Origin: Cladorhizidae sp. MBARI D1340-BT2
Lineage: Eukaryota > Porifera > Demospongiae > Poecilosclerida > Cladorhizidae
Reading direction: 5' to 3'
Length of the DNA: 64,000 nucleotides
Assembly: GCA_028752905.1 (NCBI GenBank)
Contig: JAQNBH010000007.1
Coordinates: 45,865,526-45,929,525 of the forward strand
The stretch's first letter is position 1; each line of letters starts with the position of its first letter. A program made the position numbers and the translations under genes. This document shows, piece by piece, positions 25,603 through 35,352 of this stretch. A model generated the notes under the pieces. That model was not told where the DNA came from and searched no databases. It was given only the letters and a program-made list of their open reading frames with translations.

Positions 25603-25608
25603 AATAAA
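25603..25608 (+). promoter_or_regulatory. Polyadenylation signal AATAAA of gene A
   Basis: Canonical AATAAA in CTAATAAAGGC, 152 bp downstream of the proposed stop codon and just before a new minisatellite begins. The position fits a short 3' UTR. Confidence 0.5.
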
Positions 25609-25664
25609 GGCTTGTGACAACAACGACAGAGGCACTTAACAATTAAGATTGAACGGCTTAATAG

Positions 25665-26165
25665 CCAGAACACTCTAGCTTCCTACTCCAGTGATGTGTG
25701 TGCAGAGGCAGAGATAAGAACACTCTAGCTTCCTGCTCCAGTGATGTGTGTGCAGAGGCAGAGGTAAGAACACTCTAGCTTCCTGCTCCAGTGATGTGTG
25801 TGCAGAGGCAGAGGTAAGAACACTCTAGCTTCCTACTCCAGTGATGTGTGTGCGGTAGGCAGAGGTAAGAACACTCTAGCTTCCTGCTCCAGTGATGTGT
25901 GTGCAGAGGCAGAGGTAAGAACACTCTAGCTTCCTACTCCAGTGATGTGTGTGCGGTAGGCAGAGGTAAGAACACTCTAGCTTCCTGCTCCAGTGATGTG
26001 TGTGCGGTAGGCAGAGGTAAGAACACTCTAGCTTCCTGCTCCAGTGATGTGTGTGCAGAGGCAGAGGTAAGAACACTCTAGCTTCCTGCTCCAGTGATGT
26101 GTGTGCAGAGGCAGAGGTAAGAACACTCTAGCTTCCTGCTCCAGTGATGTGTGTGCAGAGGTAAA
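25665..26165. repeat. Minisatellite, 50/51-bp unit, about 10 copies
   Basis: The unit is TAAGAACACTCTAGCTTCCT followed by GCTCCAGTGATGTGTGTGCAG and AGGCAGAGG. Copies alternate between GCAGAGGC and GCGGTAGGC (50 and 51 bp). Open frames on both strands are repeat by-products. Confidence 0.93.
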
Positions 26166-26900
26166 TGGTAAATGAGTAACAATAAATAAGGGGAGTCCAC
26201 AGAAGTGACACTGTACAATATGTGGATCTTTTCAACCCCTCCCATAGTGTAGTGCATAAAGAACTGTCTTGGATCATGTGATGTGTTTATTGCAGGTCTC
26301 AATCTGGTGATGAAATCCACGGAATTATCAGGGAATTCTCCCGTCTCTATAGATGATATCAAACTGAATTCACCATTCATTTTCACCAGTTTCTTATTTC
26401 TCCATTCTAATTTGTACCTGCTAAGTTTGTGGCTATTTATAAAGTGAAAAGGATATATAAGAAGTATCTGGCTGGAAGGAACTTCACTGATGACGTGCAT
26501 CAGTATTGTGCTCTTGAGTTAGCCACTCACTATATGGTTGATTAATTAAAGCACATTCAGTGCCGCGAGGACTTTATCTTCCAGGTGATGACTACTGATG
26601 TATTCAGGTATATATATATATGTGCAAGTGATCACTGCATTGGTGTCATGATTTGCTATCTATTGGTTTGATAATCGCTGCAGATCAAGAAAGCTGTTGT
26701 GGTGTGCTGCTCCTTGTAATGTGGTACATATATATGTATATAATTATAGTAGATAAGAATGACCTGCTCCAAGCTTAGAATAATTAAATTCTGGGACCAC
26801 ACTTTTGTAATAAATCTGTATAATAAGTTAGCTTGACCCATCAGAAAACAAATTAATTTGTTTTTTTAAAGCATTCTGAGATGTGTATCACTCGTTCGTA
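26166..26900. other. Unique sequence with a possible terminal exon
   Basis: A strong acceptor (GATGTGTTTATTGCAG, ending 26295) is followed by a plus-strand frame of 49 codons ending at TGA 26445-26447. The opposite strand is also open over 26078-26500. The evidence does not decide between them, and no upstream exon was found. A short TA-rich stretch lies at 26610-26622. Otherwise nothing is recognised. Confidence 0.3.
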
Positions 26901-26904
26901 ATGC

Positions 26905-27330
26905 AGTGTTGAAACCTTGGGTCCCAGTGGAAGGAAGGTGGCTGCTTCTGAGGAGTCATCAGCATGAAACCTTGGGTCCCAGTGGACAGGAAGGTGGCTG
27001 CTTCTGAGGAGTCATCAGCATGAAACCTTGGGTCCCAGTGGACAGGAAGGTGGCTGCTTCTGCAGTGGACAGGAAGGTGGCTGCTTCTGAGGAGTCATCA
27101 GCATGAAACCTTGGGTCCCAGTGGACAGGAAGGTGGCTGCTTCTGAGGAGTCATCAGCATGAAACCTTGGGTCCCAGTGGACAGGAAGGTGGCTGCTTCT
27201 GGGGAGTCATCAGCATGAAACCTTGGGTCCCAGTGGACAGGAAGGTGGCTGCTTCTGAGGAGTCATCAGCATGAAACCTTGGGTCCCAGTGGACAGGAAG
27301 GTGGCTGCTTCTGAGGAGTCATCAGCAGCA
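26905..27330. repeat. Minisatellite, 56-bp unit, about 7.5 copies
   Basis: The unit contains GCATGAAACCTTGGGTCCCA followed by GTGGACAGGAAGGTGGCTGC and TTCTGAGGAGTCATCA. The copy near 27064 is internally truncated (TTCTGCAGTGGACAGG). No gene is called in it. Confidence 0.92.
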
Positions 27331-27869
27331 TTCCATGATTATTCCATGATTGTCTTCCAAGCAAGGAGGTCTTGACTGTCCAGTCCTTTTCTTCACATAA
27401 AATAATGTAACTTCCCTTATAGTGACAATGGAAGTTGTTGAATTAATGTGCTGCTATGGATGGCCACAGACCTTCAGATATCAAAACTGTGTTCAAAAGT
27501 GAAGCATACAAATGTCCCATTCGTAACTTGGGGAATAAAACGTGCCCCCTATATATATATATATATATATATATACTACCTTGAGAGAATAAGTCATAAT
27601 AGATCATCTTAAAACTGACTGCTTCATTCACCCTTTGAACGTGTCAAACTGAAGGCAAAATGTTCTGCAACTCAGTCCTGCTTGTGCAACTGATGTTTTG
27701 AATTGGCTAGCAAAGTGAGCCCTCAATGGGTAGCACTTGGTATAGCGGCATAAGGCATATCTAGGTACGCATTATAATTTAACCTTGATCCTGTTATATA
27801 GCCCCCTCATAGTGTTACACTAACTACACTGAAGGTCAGCACATATACAGCACAGTTTGACCCGAAATA
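27331..27869. other. Unique AT-rich sequence
   Basis: No gene or transposon seen. A (TA)n tract of about 25 bp lies at 27552-27576. Confidence 0.5.
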
Positions 27870-28904
27870 AAATGTTTGTGTGTCCAGCTGCTCAAGGAGG
27901 GGCAACCACCCAATACATGATACACTTGCCCACTTCCTCCATCGCTGTGTCACTTACTCCCTCCACACCTTTCCCAAAAGCAAAGCTACATTTTTATCCT
28001 TACCCACTCTCATATTCACCCAGCCCCTACAATTCTGTGCACCGCATCACCAGTGCCAGCCGATCCCTCTCAAATTCCCTACACATCACCGAAAAATTCC
28101 GTCAACTTCCCCTGCTCCACTATCACGTGTGTACTCTCATCCCTAATTATTTTACATCACATTTTGTCCTCTACCAGCCCTGCCGATGCAGTCCTTGCAA
28201 CCTCACACCTTCCTGGCCCTGAATGCACCTCGCATACCTCTCTACCCCTGCATCATTCTTTGCCAATTTGTACCTCTTCAGTGTACTCTTATTGTTAACT
28301 TCCTCTCAATCTTTCTCATTTCTCACCTTCATCTTTTCCTTCCACTTAGCCCCATTCTTCCCACTATCCGATTCCTCCATCCTCCCTTAGTTCAACTATT
28401 TTCACCATTCTGTTGTCTTCCAACACCTCCAATATCTTACATACTTCTTCCTCCATCCCATATCTCCTTGTATTGCCACTCCTGTTACTGTATTACTTGC
28501 CCTTTAACAATCTTCTACCCACTCATCTGTGCTAGCTTTATTGCAAGCATTACGTTCTGTCCACTACACTTCTGTTGCATGCTCCATCCTGGAGCTCCCA
28601 CACCATCCTTCCTCTGGCTATTTCTACCTGCCCATTCCCTCGGTTCATCCACGTCATCTTCCCAATCCACTCTTCTACCTTCTTTGCCATCTTCTCTAAC
28701 TGAACATTACCCCTTGCTTCTTATCAAACCAGACTCCCAAGTACTTGAATTCTCCAATATATCCTCGCCAATCCTTCTAGAGCCCCACACTAACACCCTT
28801 CTGCCTTAACCGCTCTATAGCTCAGCTCTCCAATTCCTCTGCCATTCCCACAAAATATATATTGAAAAGAAGTCGGGACAAAGTGCTTCCCTGCCTAAGC
28901 CCAT
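27870..28904 (-). mobile_element. Decayed non-LTR retrotransposon (LINE) relic, part 1
   Basis: On the minus strand next to element 1, a reverse-transcriptase motif reads GLRQGSTLSRLLFNIYF (GLRQG...L..LLFN, the block before the YADD motif of LINE RTs). Further on, after frameshifts, come FKYLGVWFD and KKVEEWIGKMTW, typical of the RT thumb. The match weakens beyond about 28500, and the left boundary is a guess. The pyrimidine-rich plus-strand frames at 27857-28809 are shadows of this relic. Element 1 has split it; the upstream part of the RT continues at 34149. Confidence 0.6.
28900..28904. repeat. Target-site duplication CCCAT (left)
   Basis: CCCAT directly precedes the 5' LTR of element 1 and recurs directly after the 3' LTR at 34149-34153. 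A 5-bp duplication is the expected product of a Ty3/gypsy integrase. Confidence 0.9.
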
Positions 28905-29243
28905 TGTCGGACTCACCTTCTGAAGAAGGATGGCCCTCACATAAGCAGGCAATTGCCTGCTTAAACAGTATCTGACTAAGATTAGATAAGGTCACCCACA
29001 CATCCATATGCATGTGGTGAATTACCATTGTTCTTGTATCACCACATCACCCCACATATGATGTCATGGTCAGGTGACTGGTTATTGTATAAAAGCCAGC
29101 CCTGACCTCATGTATTGCAGTTCTTACATTTATCCTTATTCAATAACAAGTGATCTGAGTTATTTGGGAATAGTAGAGGAAACTGTATAACTCTGGTGGC
29201 AGCATACCAGTTGAGCCTAAGAAGAGTGGTTTAGGGCCCAACA
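28905..29243 (+). repeat. 5' LTR of element 1
   Basis: 339 bp, TG...CA ends. Contains a TATA box and a TTGCAG about 24 bp downstream, consistent with a U3/R organisation. I see no canonical AATAAA; CAATAACA near 29145 is the nearest match. Confidence 0.95.
29088..29095 (+). promoter_or_regulatory. TATA box in the element 1 5' LTR
   Basis: TATAAAAG in the second half of the LTR, flanked by GC-rich sequence. It is duplicated in the 3' LTR at about 33993-34000. Probable core promoter of the element. Confidence 0.6.
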
Positions 29244-29245
29244 TC

Positions 29246-29258
29246 TGGTGGCAGCGGT
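29246..29258 (+). other. Primer-binding site of element 1 (tRNA-Leu type)
   Basis: TGGTGGCAGCGGT begins two bases after the LTR. Its reverse complement, ACCGCTGCCACCA, matches the 3' end of a eukaryotic tRNA-Leu (acceptor GGTAGCG/CGCTGCCA) as I remember it. Elements 2 and 3 have the same type of site. Confidence 0.75.
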
Positions 29259-29406
29259 TTAGTCGTACCACCCATCGAAAAGTCAGAATAGCTAAGCTAT
29301 ATTGTTAGCTGAGTTTCTGAGTGGATAGTTCAAAGCTTACCAAGGCTAGTTGCGGGTCCAGAACATTGATAGGCCCAGACAGAGTTGTGTAGGGAGATTC
29401 AAAAGC

Positions 29407-32400
29407 ATGGATACCCGACAAAAAGAAAAAAAGAGGGAAGAAGAAGACGAAGCTGCCCGACAGTCTCCAGAAAGACCCCTGATGGCTAGCAGTCCGGCCC
29501 ACACAACATACCAGGAGCTGATGCAGATGTTTTTACTGCAACATCAGGAGGCGGAACGGAAGGAAGCTGTCCGGAGGGAACAGCAGAACCTAGCCGAGGC
29601 AGAAAGGAGGGAAGAGCACAGGAAAGTTGAGGCAGAAAGGAGGGAAGAGCAGAACCGAGCCGAGGCTAGACACCGGGAAGCGTTAGATGCTGCTGAGACC
29701 CGCCATATGCAGTCCCTCAAGGCTTTCATGGAGGACCAAGTGGCTGCCAGGACGTTTGAGAAAATGGAGGCGGTCCGACTGGCAGTCGAGAAGCACAAAC
29801 TCGACAAGATTCCGAGTAAGCTCCCCAAATACGAGGAAAAAAAAGACTTGGGCCTATACCTAAGCCTGTTCGAAATATCACTCAAGGCAGAAGGGGTGGA
29901 GCGAGAGGAGTGGTTACCTTACCTCCGGACGATGCTTACAGGTCAGGCAGCCGACCGACTGGCAACAGCCATTCCAGAGGAGGCAAGAGATTCATATGAC
30001 CTCACTAAAGAAGCCCTCCTGAACGCTATGGGGTTAACCATACAAGCTTGTTCGGAACAGTTGTTCAAGGAACCTCCAGGGGAAGTGTCGATTGGAGACC
30101 TAGTACACCAAACAGAAGTGACACTGGACAGGGTGACTAGAAAAGGGAAATCCGGAAAAGAAATCCTATGGTTGTTGGCTAGGGCGGTTGCCTTACACTG
30201 GTACACTCCGGAGTGTGCAGCAACCATCCTGCAGCAGGAGCCCAAGAATGCAAGTCAACTCATCGCTGCAGTGCTGCAATTCGAGACAAGCCATGGCTCG
30301 GCTAGGAAGACAGCAGCAAAGAAATTCTTCAAATTCCCCAAGGAGGAGAAACCAGCCACGGGCAACAGATTTAACAGCTTTTCGCCGAACCTTTTCAAAG
30401 ACAGAATTAGTGGAGGCAGACCAGAGCCTTTGTGTTACTACTGCCAAAAGCCAGGGCACAAGTTCGCAGAGTGCACCCTTAAGGACACCTCCCACATCAA
30501 GAAGGAGCGGATTAACCTTCTCCAGGTAAAGGAGCCATTTGGTCGGAACTTGGAGGAGAGTACATACCAGGGCATGGTGAATGGCAAGGAAGTCCGGGTG
30601 ATGGTGGACTCAGGTGCTGAAGCCACTCTGGTGAGCAAGTCCTTGGTCCGGAGAGAACAACTACGGAATTTTTTTTTCCGGACATTCACCATGACGGATA
30701 AAGAAGGTGTTCTGCACCAGGCAGCTGACCTCACAGTCCATATTGGGAATCTGGTGTTCCCTAGGCGGGCTGCTGTGGTTCCGGACGATCTTTTACCTGA
30801 GGACGTGCTGCTGGGTCTCCCAACATCCGACCCTATGATGATGCAGTTGGCAACCGTACCGGAACTTTTAGTCCCCCAGACGAGACAAGTGCTCCTCACC
30901 AGGGCCCAGAAAACTGCAACCGAGCAGCAGGAACAGAAGGACCGGGAGACGGAAGCCCGGGATGCCTTGCCCGTCAGAGATCCAGCTGAAGTGTCAGAGG
31001 GTGGAGTGGACATTACATCGGATTTCTTGCAACAACATCAAAGCTCTGACGTCCTGGAATGCCCTGTAGCAAGCCCAGGGGGAGTCTCCAGGGAGGAGTT
31101 CGCTAAGGCAGTTCTGGAGGATTCTACCCTTACCAACTGGAGGAAGAGGGCGGAAAACCCAGGTGACTGCCTAAAGTGGAAACAGTCCCTCCTGTACATG
31201 AACACCCACGACATCCTGGGGGAGGAGCTTCAGCTGCTGGTGGTACCAGAAGCCCTCAGGGCAACCTTCTTCAAGGCGGCTCATGACTGGCATGGCCATC
31301 TCGGGCCCAAGAAGGTAAAGGCCATCCTGAGGACTAGAGTTGCCTGGCCTGGTCAACAGACTGACGTGACTAGATGGTGCAAGCAGTGCACCACATGTCA
31401 AAGGAACAGAAAAGACAGGCCTCTGAGGGCACCCATGGTTGAAGTTCCTATAGTGTCAGTACCTTTCGAGAAGATCGCAATCGACCTGGTGGGTCCCTTC
31501 AAGAAAGCCAAGGGTGGCTACCAGTACTTGTTGACCGTTATTGACCTGGCGTCCAGGTACCCAGAAGCCATCCCCCTGAAAACAGCTACAGCGGCAGAAG
31601 TGGCAGAGGGACTCCTGGAGGTTTTTAGCAGACATGGTCCTCCCAGGGAGATGCTATCTGACCAAGGCAAGCAGCTTACAGGAAAGGTCATGCAGCAGCT
31701 ATGTGACAGACTCCACATCCACAAGATCCAGACCTCGGCTTACCATCCGGAGGCCAATGGAGTCGTGGAGCGGTTTCATGGTACCCTGGTGCCCATGATC
31801 AAGAAGCTGATTGACCAAGAGTGGAACTGGGTCCAGCAAGTCAAACTGTGCTTATTTGCCATACGATCCGTTCCTAACCGATCCACTGGAGTCTCCCCAT
31901 TTGAGTTCCTGTACGGTAGAAACATGAGGACCCCGGTGGACCTGCTGCTGGACGCCTGCACGGATCCAGAACCAGGTGTCAACGTCACCCAGTTCATGGA
32001 CCAGCTGGATAAACGTATGGAGGCAGTCAGAGAGGTCAGCTTCCGGACCGGAAAACAATCTCAAGCCAAAGCAAAAATTTACCATGACCGGAACACCATG
32101 GCCAGAACTTTCCAGGTGGGAGAAATGGTCCTGCTGAGGTCACCCGGGCTGTTTGGTAAACTTGAAGCCGCCTGGACGGGACCCTACGAAATCATCAGTA
32201 TTCCCAACTCTGTCAATCTGCAAATAGGCACTCCGGGTCACAAGAAACACAAGGTGGTACATGTCAACCATGTAAAGACGTACACTTACCCAGAGGCAGC
32301 CATCCTGCGAGTTGTGGTTGTGGCTCAGCAGACCATGGATGAGATAAACACTATCCCGACCCTGAAAGGAGACCAGATGACACCTTCACAGCAGGCCGAG

Positions 32401-33828
32401 ATGAAGACGGCCTGCGCAGAGCAAGAGGGAGTCTGTTCTGATGAACCTGGACTCACTCATATTTGCAAGCATGCCATCAACACTGGAGATGCACAATCCA
32501 TCCGGTCCGTCCCTTATGCAATTTCCGCAGCCAAGCTGGAGGGTGTAAAGACCGAATTGCGGACCCTCATCCTGAAGGGCATTCTGGTACCGTCTGTGAG
32601 CCCATGGTCATCTCCCATCGTTCCGGTCCAGAAGCTGGATGGATCAGTGCGCCTGTGCATTGATTACAGGAAGGTGAATGCCATTACTCAGCCTGATCCC
32701 TACTACATGCCAGTAATTGATCAGCTCATTTCCAAGGTGGGAGAAGCCACTCACCTCAGCAAGCTGGACCTAAGCAAAGGGTTTTACCAGGTGGAAATGG
32801 AGGAGGGAGACAGGCAGAAAACAGCCATTGTTACTCCACTGGGAAAATACGAATTCACCAGGATGCCTTTCGGGCTGAAGAACGCCCCTGCCACATTCCA
32901 GAGGATTATGGATGTGGTTCTGGAAGGGGCAGACGAATTTGCACTCCCCTACATAGATGACATTTTAATTTTCTCATACAGCTGGGAGGACCATCTCTGC
33001 CACGTCCGAGATATACTGGGACGTTTAAAGAAAGCTGGGCTGACTGTAAAGATGAGCAAATGTCAGTGGGCTCAGAGTGAGTTGGTTCATCTTGGCCAAA
33101 TTGTTGGAAATGGACAGGTGGGAATACCTGATATCAAGGTGCAAGCTCTCTTGCAATACATCCGGCCAATCAACAAGAAGCAAATGAAGTCTTTCCTCGG
33201 GTTGGCCGGATATTACAGAAAATTCATCGAACGATACGCAGAATACTCCAAACCACTGAATGAAGCGACCAAACTGGAGGCCCCCACCAAGATACAGTGG
33301 ACTGAAGAGCAAGACAGATGCTTTACACATTTGAAGTCTGTGCTGGGAGAGACCTGCAGGTTGCATTTGCCCAGGCCAGAGGACAAACTGGTTCTGCAGA
33401 CTGATGCCTCTCTGTTGGGGATAGGTGGATGCCTCAGTGTGGTCAGGGATGAGAAGGAGCTGCCTATAGCATTCTATAGTCGCCAGCTCAAGTCCGCAGA
33501 AACACGTTATGCTGCTACTGAGTTGGAATGCTTGGCAGTGGTCGAGTCCATCAAGCATTTTGAGATCTACCTGGATGGTCGGTTCTTCTTGCTGCAGACA
33601 GACCACAAAGCGTTGGAGTATCTGAACACTGCTCATCTGTCCAACAAACGATTGACCAGGTGGGCTCTCCGCCTGCAAGGATTCAACTACAAGGTGCATT
33701 ATCGTCCGGGTAAGGAGAACTTGAATGCGGATGGGATGTCCAGACAGGCATGGCCAGACATCTCCACATTAACTCAGCCAGGGACGGCTTCGGACCAGTC
33801 CGGGGGGGATGTCGGACTCACCTTCTGA
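29407..33828 (+). CDS. Gag-pol polyprotein of element 1 (Gmr1-like order)
   Basis: I start at ATG 29407 (MDTRQKEKKREEE); the frame is open further upstream without an ATG. It is 1473 residues. Order: a charged coiled-coil region (about 1-140); a gag capsid region whose end resembles the SCAN fold; a CCHC zinc knuckle at 343-356 (CYYCQKPGHKFAEC); an aspartic protease with DSG at 401-403; an integrase HHCC finger (H626, H631, C661, C664); the integrase core D693, D752, E788 with D,D(35)E spacing; a GPY/F-like module at about 900-960 (AAWTGPYEI); RT with YIDD at 1182-1185; and RNase H with D1333, E1372 or E1374, and D1399. No stop or frameshift is seen and every catalytic residue checked is present. 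The last six codons lie in the 3' LTR. Confidence 0.95.
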   Translation: MDTRQKEKKREEEDEAARQSPERPLMASSPAHTTYQELMQMFLLQHQEAERKEAVRREQQNLAEAERREEHRKVEAERREEQNRAEARHREALDAAETRHMQSLKAFMEDQVAARTFEKMEAVRLAVEKHKLDKIPSKLPKYEEKKDLGLYLSLFEISLKAEGVEREEWLPYLRTMLTGQAADRLATAIPEEARDSYDLTKEALLNAMGLTIQACSEQLFKEPPGEVSIGDLVHQTEVTLDRVTRKGKSGKEILWLLARAVALHWYTPECAATILQQEPKNASQLIAAVLQFETSHGSARKTAAKKFFKFPKEEKPATGNRFNSFSPNLFKDRISGGRPEPLCYYCQKPGHKFAECTLKDTSHIKKERINLLQVKEPFGRNLEESTYQGMVNGKEVRVMVDSGAEATLVSKSLVRREQLRNFFFRTFTMTDKEGVLHQAADLTVHIGNLVFPRRAAVVPDDLLPEDVLLGLPTSDPMMMQLATVPELLVPQTRQVLLTRAQKTATEQQEQKDRETEARDALPVRDPAEVSEGGVDITSDFLQQHQSSDVLECPVASPGGVSREEFAKAVLEDSTLTNWRKRAENPGDCLKWKQSLLYMNTHDILGEELQLLVVPEALRATFFKAAHDWHGHLGPKKVKAILRTRVAWPGQQTDVTRWCKQCTTCQRNRKDRPLRAPMVEVPIVSVPFEKIAIDLVGPFKKAKGGYQYLLTVIDLASRYPEAIPLKTATAAEVAEGLLEVFSRHGPPREMLSDQGKQLTGKVMQQLCDRLHIHKIQTSAYHPEANGVVERFHGTLVPMIKKLIDQEWNWVQQVKLCLFAIRSVPNRSTGVSPFEFLYGRNMRTPVDLLLDACTDPEPGVNVTQFMDQLDKRMEAVREVSFRTGKQSQAKAKIYHDRNTMARTFQVGEMVLLRSPGLFGKLEAAWTGPYEIISIPNSVNLQIGTPGHKKHKVVHVNHVKTYTYPEAAILRVVVVAQQTMDEINTIPTLKGDQMTPSQQAEMKTACAEQEGVCSDEPGLTHICKHAINTGDAQSIRSVPYAISAAKLEGVKTELRTLILKGILVPSVSPWSSPIVPVQKLDGSVRLCIDYRKVNAITQPDPYYMPVIDQLISKVGEATHLSKLDLSKGFYQVEMEEGDRQKTAIVTPLGKYEFTRMPFGLKNAPATFQRIMDVVLEGADEFALPYIDDILIFSYSWEDHLCHVRDILGRLKKAGLTVKMSKCQWAQSELVHLGQIVGNGQVGIPDIKVQALLQYIRPINKKQMKSFLGLAGYYRKFIERYAEYSKPLNEATKLEAPTKIQWTEEQDRCFTHLKSVLGETCRLHLPRPEDKLVLQTDASLLGIGGCLSVVRDEKELPIAFYSRQLKSAETRYAATELECLAVVESIKHFEIYLDGRFFLLQTDHKALEYLNTAHLSNKRLTRWALRLQGFNYKVHYRPGKENLNADGMSRQAWPDISTLTQPGTASDQSGGDVGLTF
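33802..33809 (+). other. Polypurine tract of element 1
   Basis: GGGGGGGA directly upstream of the 3' LTR, the expected plus-strand primer position. It lies inside the last codons of the ORF. Confidence 0.75.
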
Positions 33829-34148
33829 AGAAGGATGGCCCTCACATAAGCAGGCAATTGCCTGCTTAAACAGTATCTGACTAAGATTAGATAAGGTCAC
33901 CCACACATCCATATGCATGTGGTGAATTACCATTGTTCTTGTATCACCACATCACCCCACATATGATGTCATGGTCAGGTGACTGGTTATTGTATAAAAG
34001 CCAGCCCTGACCTCATGTATTGCAGTTCTTACATTTATCCTTATTCAATAACAAGTGATCTGAGTTATTTGGGAATAGTAGAGGAAACTGTATAACTCTG
34101 GTGGCAGCATACCAGTTGAGCCTAAGAAGAGTGGTTTAGGGCCCAACA
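33810..34148 (+). repeat. 3' LTR of element 1
   Basis: 339 bp. No difference from the 5' LTR was seen by eye. Followed directly by CCCAT. Confidence 0.95.
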
Positions 34149-34885
34149 CCCATTCTCCACTGTGGACCCTCTTGACATTCCATTCAATACCACCGTCGTC
34201 TCCAACCCACCCCTCCCCCACTGTTATGCGCACAAGTTTCTATTCCACTCTGTAATGCCTCAACTTATGCCATAGTCACACAGTCATATGCAAGGCAAAT
34301 ACAAACTCTTCTTATAAACCTCACCGATTTTAGGAGGGCGAGTTTGAAAGGCAAGAGTTAAAGGTGGACAGTGCTAGGATTTAAAAGTGGGTGTGGGAAA
34401 GGAAGACCACGCCCATCCCTGATGAGAGATCTGGTGACAAAAGAACATTTCTTAACCTGTTTGAAATATTTGAAAACAAGTAAATATCTCGGGCATCGAG
34501 CCATAAGCAACTCATGGGCAGAATTCCTATTGTTGAGCGAGGTGTAATCCAGACTTGAACAGAGACTTTGATCACTTTCCTTGACAGTGGAAACTTCCAC
34601 TTAGCATAAGCTTTGCTCAAGTATTTGAACAGCCCTTTCAGCCAACCTGTTGCAAGGAGGCGAATAGGTGTGGACGTTGCATGTTAATCCCATCCCTTTA
34701 CACAAATTTATCGCTTGTAAAGATTCGACCATATCTGTCCCAATCTTGTGAGGAAGACTGAGTAGCAATTGTCTTAGCTGTTGGAATAGAAGACCTTACT
34801 TAAACCTCAGACTGCTTCGAGTGAGCATTGAACAGACCTGGATAATCCAGATGCAGTCAACTCTGGGATGTTTTAGGCCACTTCC
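34149..34885 (-). mobile_element. LINE relic, part 2, and unassigned sequence
   Basis: If element 1 and one copy of its target duplication are removed, the minus strand runs from this side straight into the GLRQG motif in one frame (VENGLRQG), so the LINE relic extends here. Homology is only visible for roughly 30 codons. From about 34250 to 34885 nothing is recognised; the minus strand has two overlapping 80-codon frames without known motifs. Confidence 0.45.
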
Positions 34886-34962
34886 AATGGTACATGTATT
34901 ACAATGCTGGTTTCCTCATCAACAAAACCATATTACCATGCTGGATTCCTCATCAACAACAC
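34886..34962. repeat. Left remnant of the 34-bp minisatellite split by element 2
   Basis: About two units of CTGGATTCCTCATCAACAAA-type repeat, matching the array at 40975-41345 on the other side of element 2. Element 2 therefore inserted into an existing minisatellite. Confidence 0.85.
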
Positions 34963-35335
34963 TGTTGGGGGAAAAGGTAATAACGATAGCTGCCACCAGA
35001 GTTCTGCCGCACTTATCTACCCGACCAAGGAGAGGTTCAAATCCCCAAGGTATCTATCTATCTACACAGAGTTTAGGCTGTAAGTAGGTTATTGGATAAA
35101 ATAGAGATTGTACAGAACTGCACTAGCCCAGCTGGGTCGGGGTTAAATACCCCGCCCTCTGGCTCACAAGAAATGACTATGTATATGGTAAAACTAAGGA
35201 TGATACAAGATAAGCATGTCGTTAACTAATGAATGCTATGGTTAATTCAATCAATACCTTAGTGTGATATGCACGAATAGTTTGTGTGTGTTTAATAGTT
35301 AGGAAGGAGCCTGGATGTTAGGGCCGGTCCTGACA
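34963..35335 (-). repeat. 3' LTR of element 2
   Basis: 373 bp, 33 bp shorter than its partner. The difference is explained by a 53-bp duplication in the other copy and deletions of about 14, 4 and 2 bp there. Confidence 0.9.
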
Positions 35336-35352
35336 TCCTTCCCTTCTTCTAG
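35336..35352 (-). other. Polypurine tract of element 2
   Basis: The minus strand reads AGAAGAAGGGAAGGA immediately before the 3' LTR. Confidence 0.7.

Larger units (their letters stand above)
28905..34148 (+). mobile_element. Element 1: intact Gmr1-like Ty3/gypsy LTR retrotransposon
   Basis: All parts of a complete element are visible. They are two 339-bp LTRs (28905-29243 and 33810-34148) beginning TGTCGG and ending CAACA, a primer-binding site two bases inside, one gag-pol ORF, a purine tract next to the 3' LTR, and a perfect 5-bp target duplication. The LTRs are identical base for base as far as I could compare by eye, so the insertion should be young. The domain order is gag, protease, integrase, reverse transcriptase, RNase H. 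Integrase upstream of RT is the Ty1/copia-like order known within Ty3/gypsy from the Gmr1 group. It has inserted into a LINE relic. Confidence 0.95.

Noticed and set aside
26296..26447. Terminal exon after a strong acceptor
   Set aside because: No upstream exon in phase was found and the opposite strand is equally open, so it is noted only in the region description.
27857..28809. Pro/Ser-rich plus-strand frames up to 207 codons
   Set aside because: They lie opposite the LINE relic, and the pyrimidine richness of that strand lacks stops. The minus strand shows RT motifs.
29350..29406. Upstream extension of the element 1 ORF
   Set aside because: The frame is open but has no ATG before 29407.
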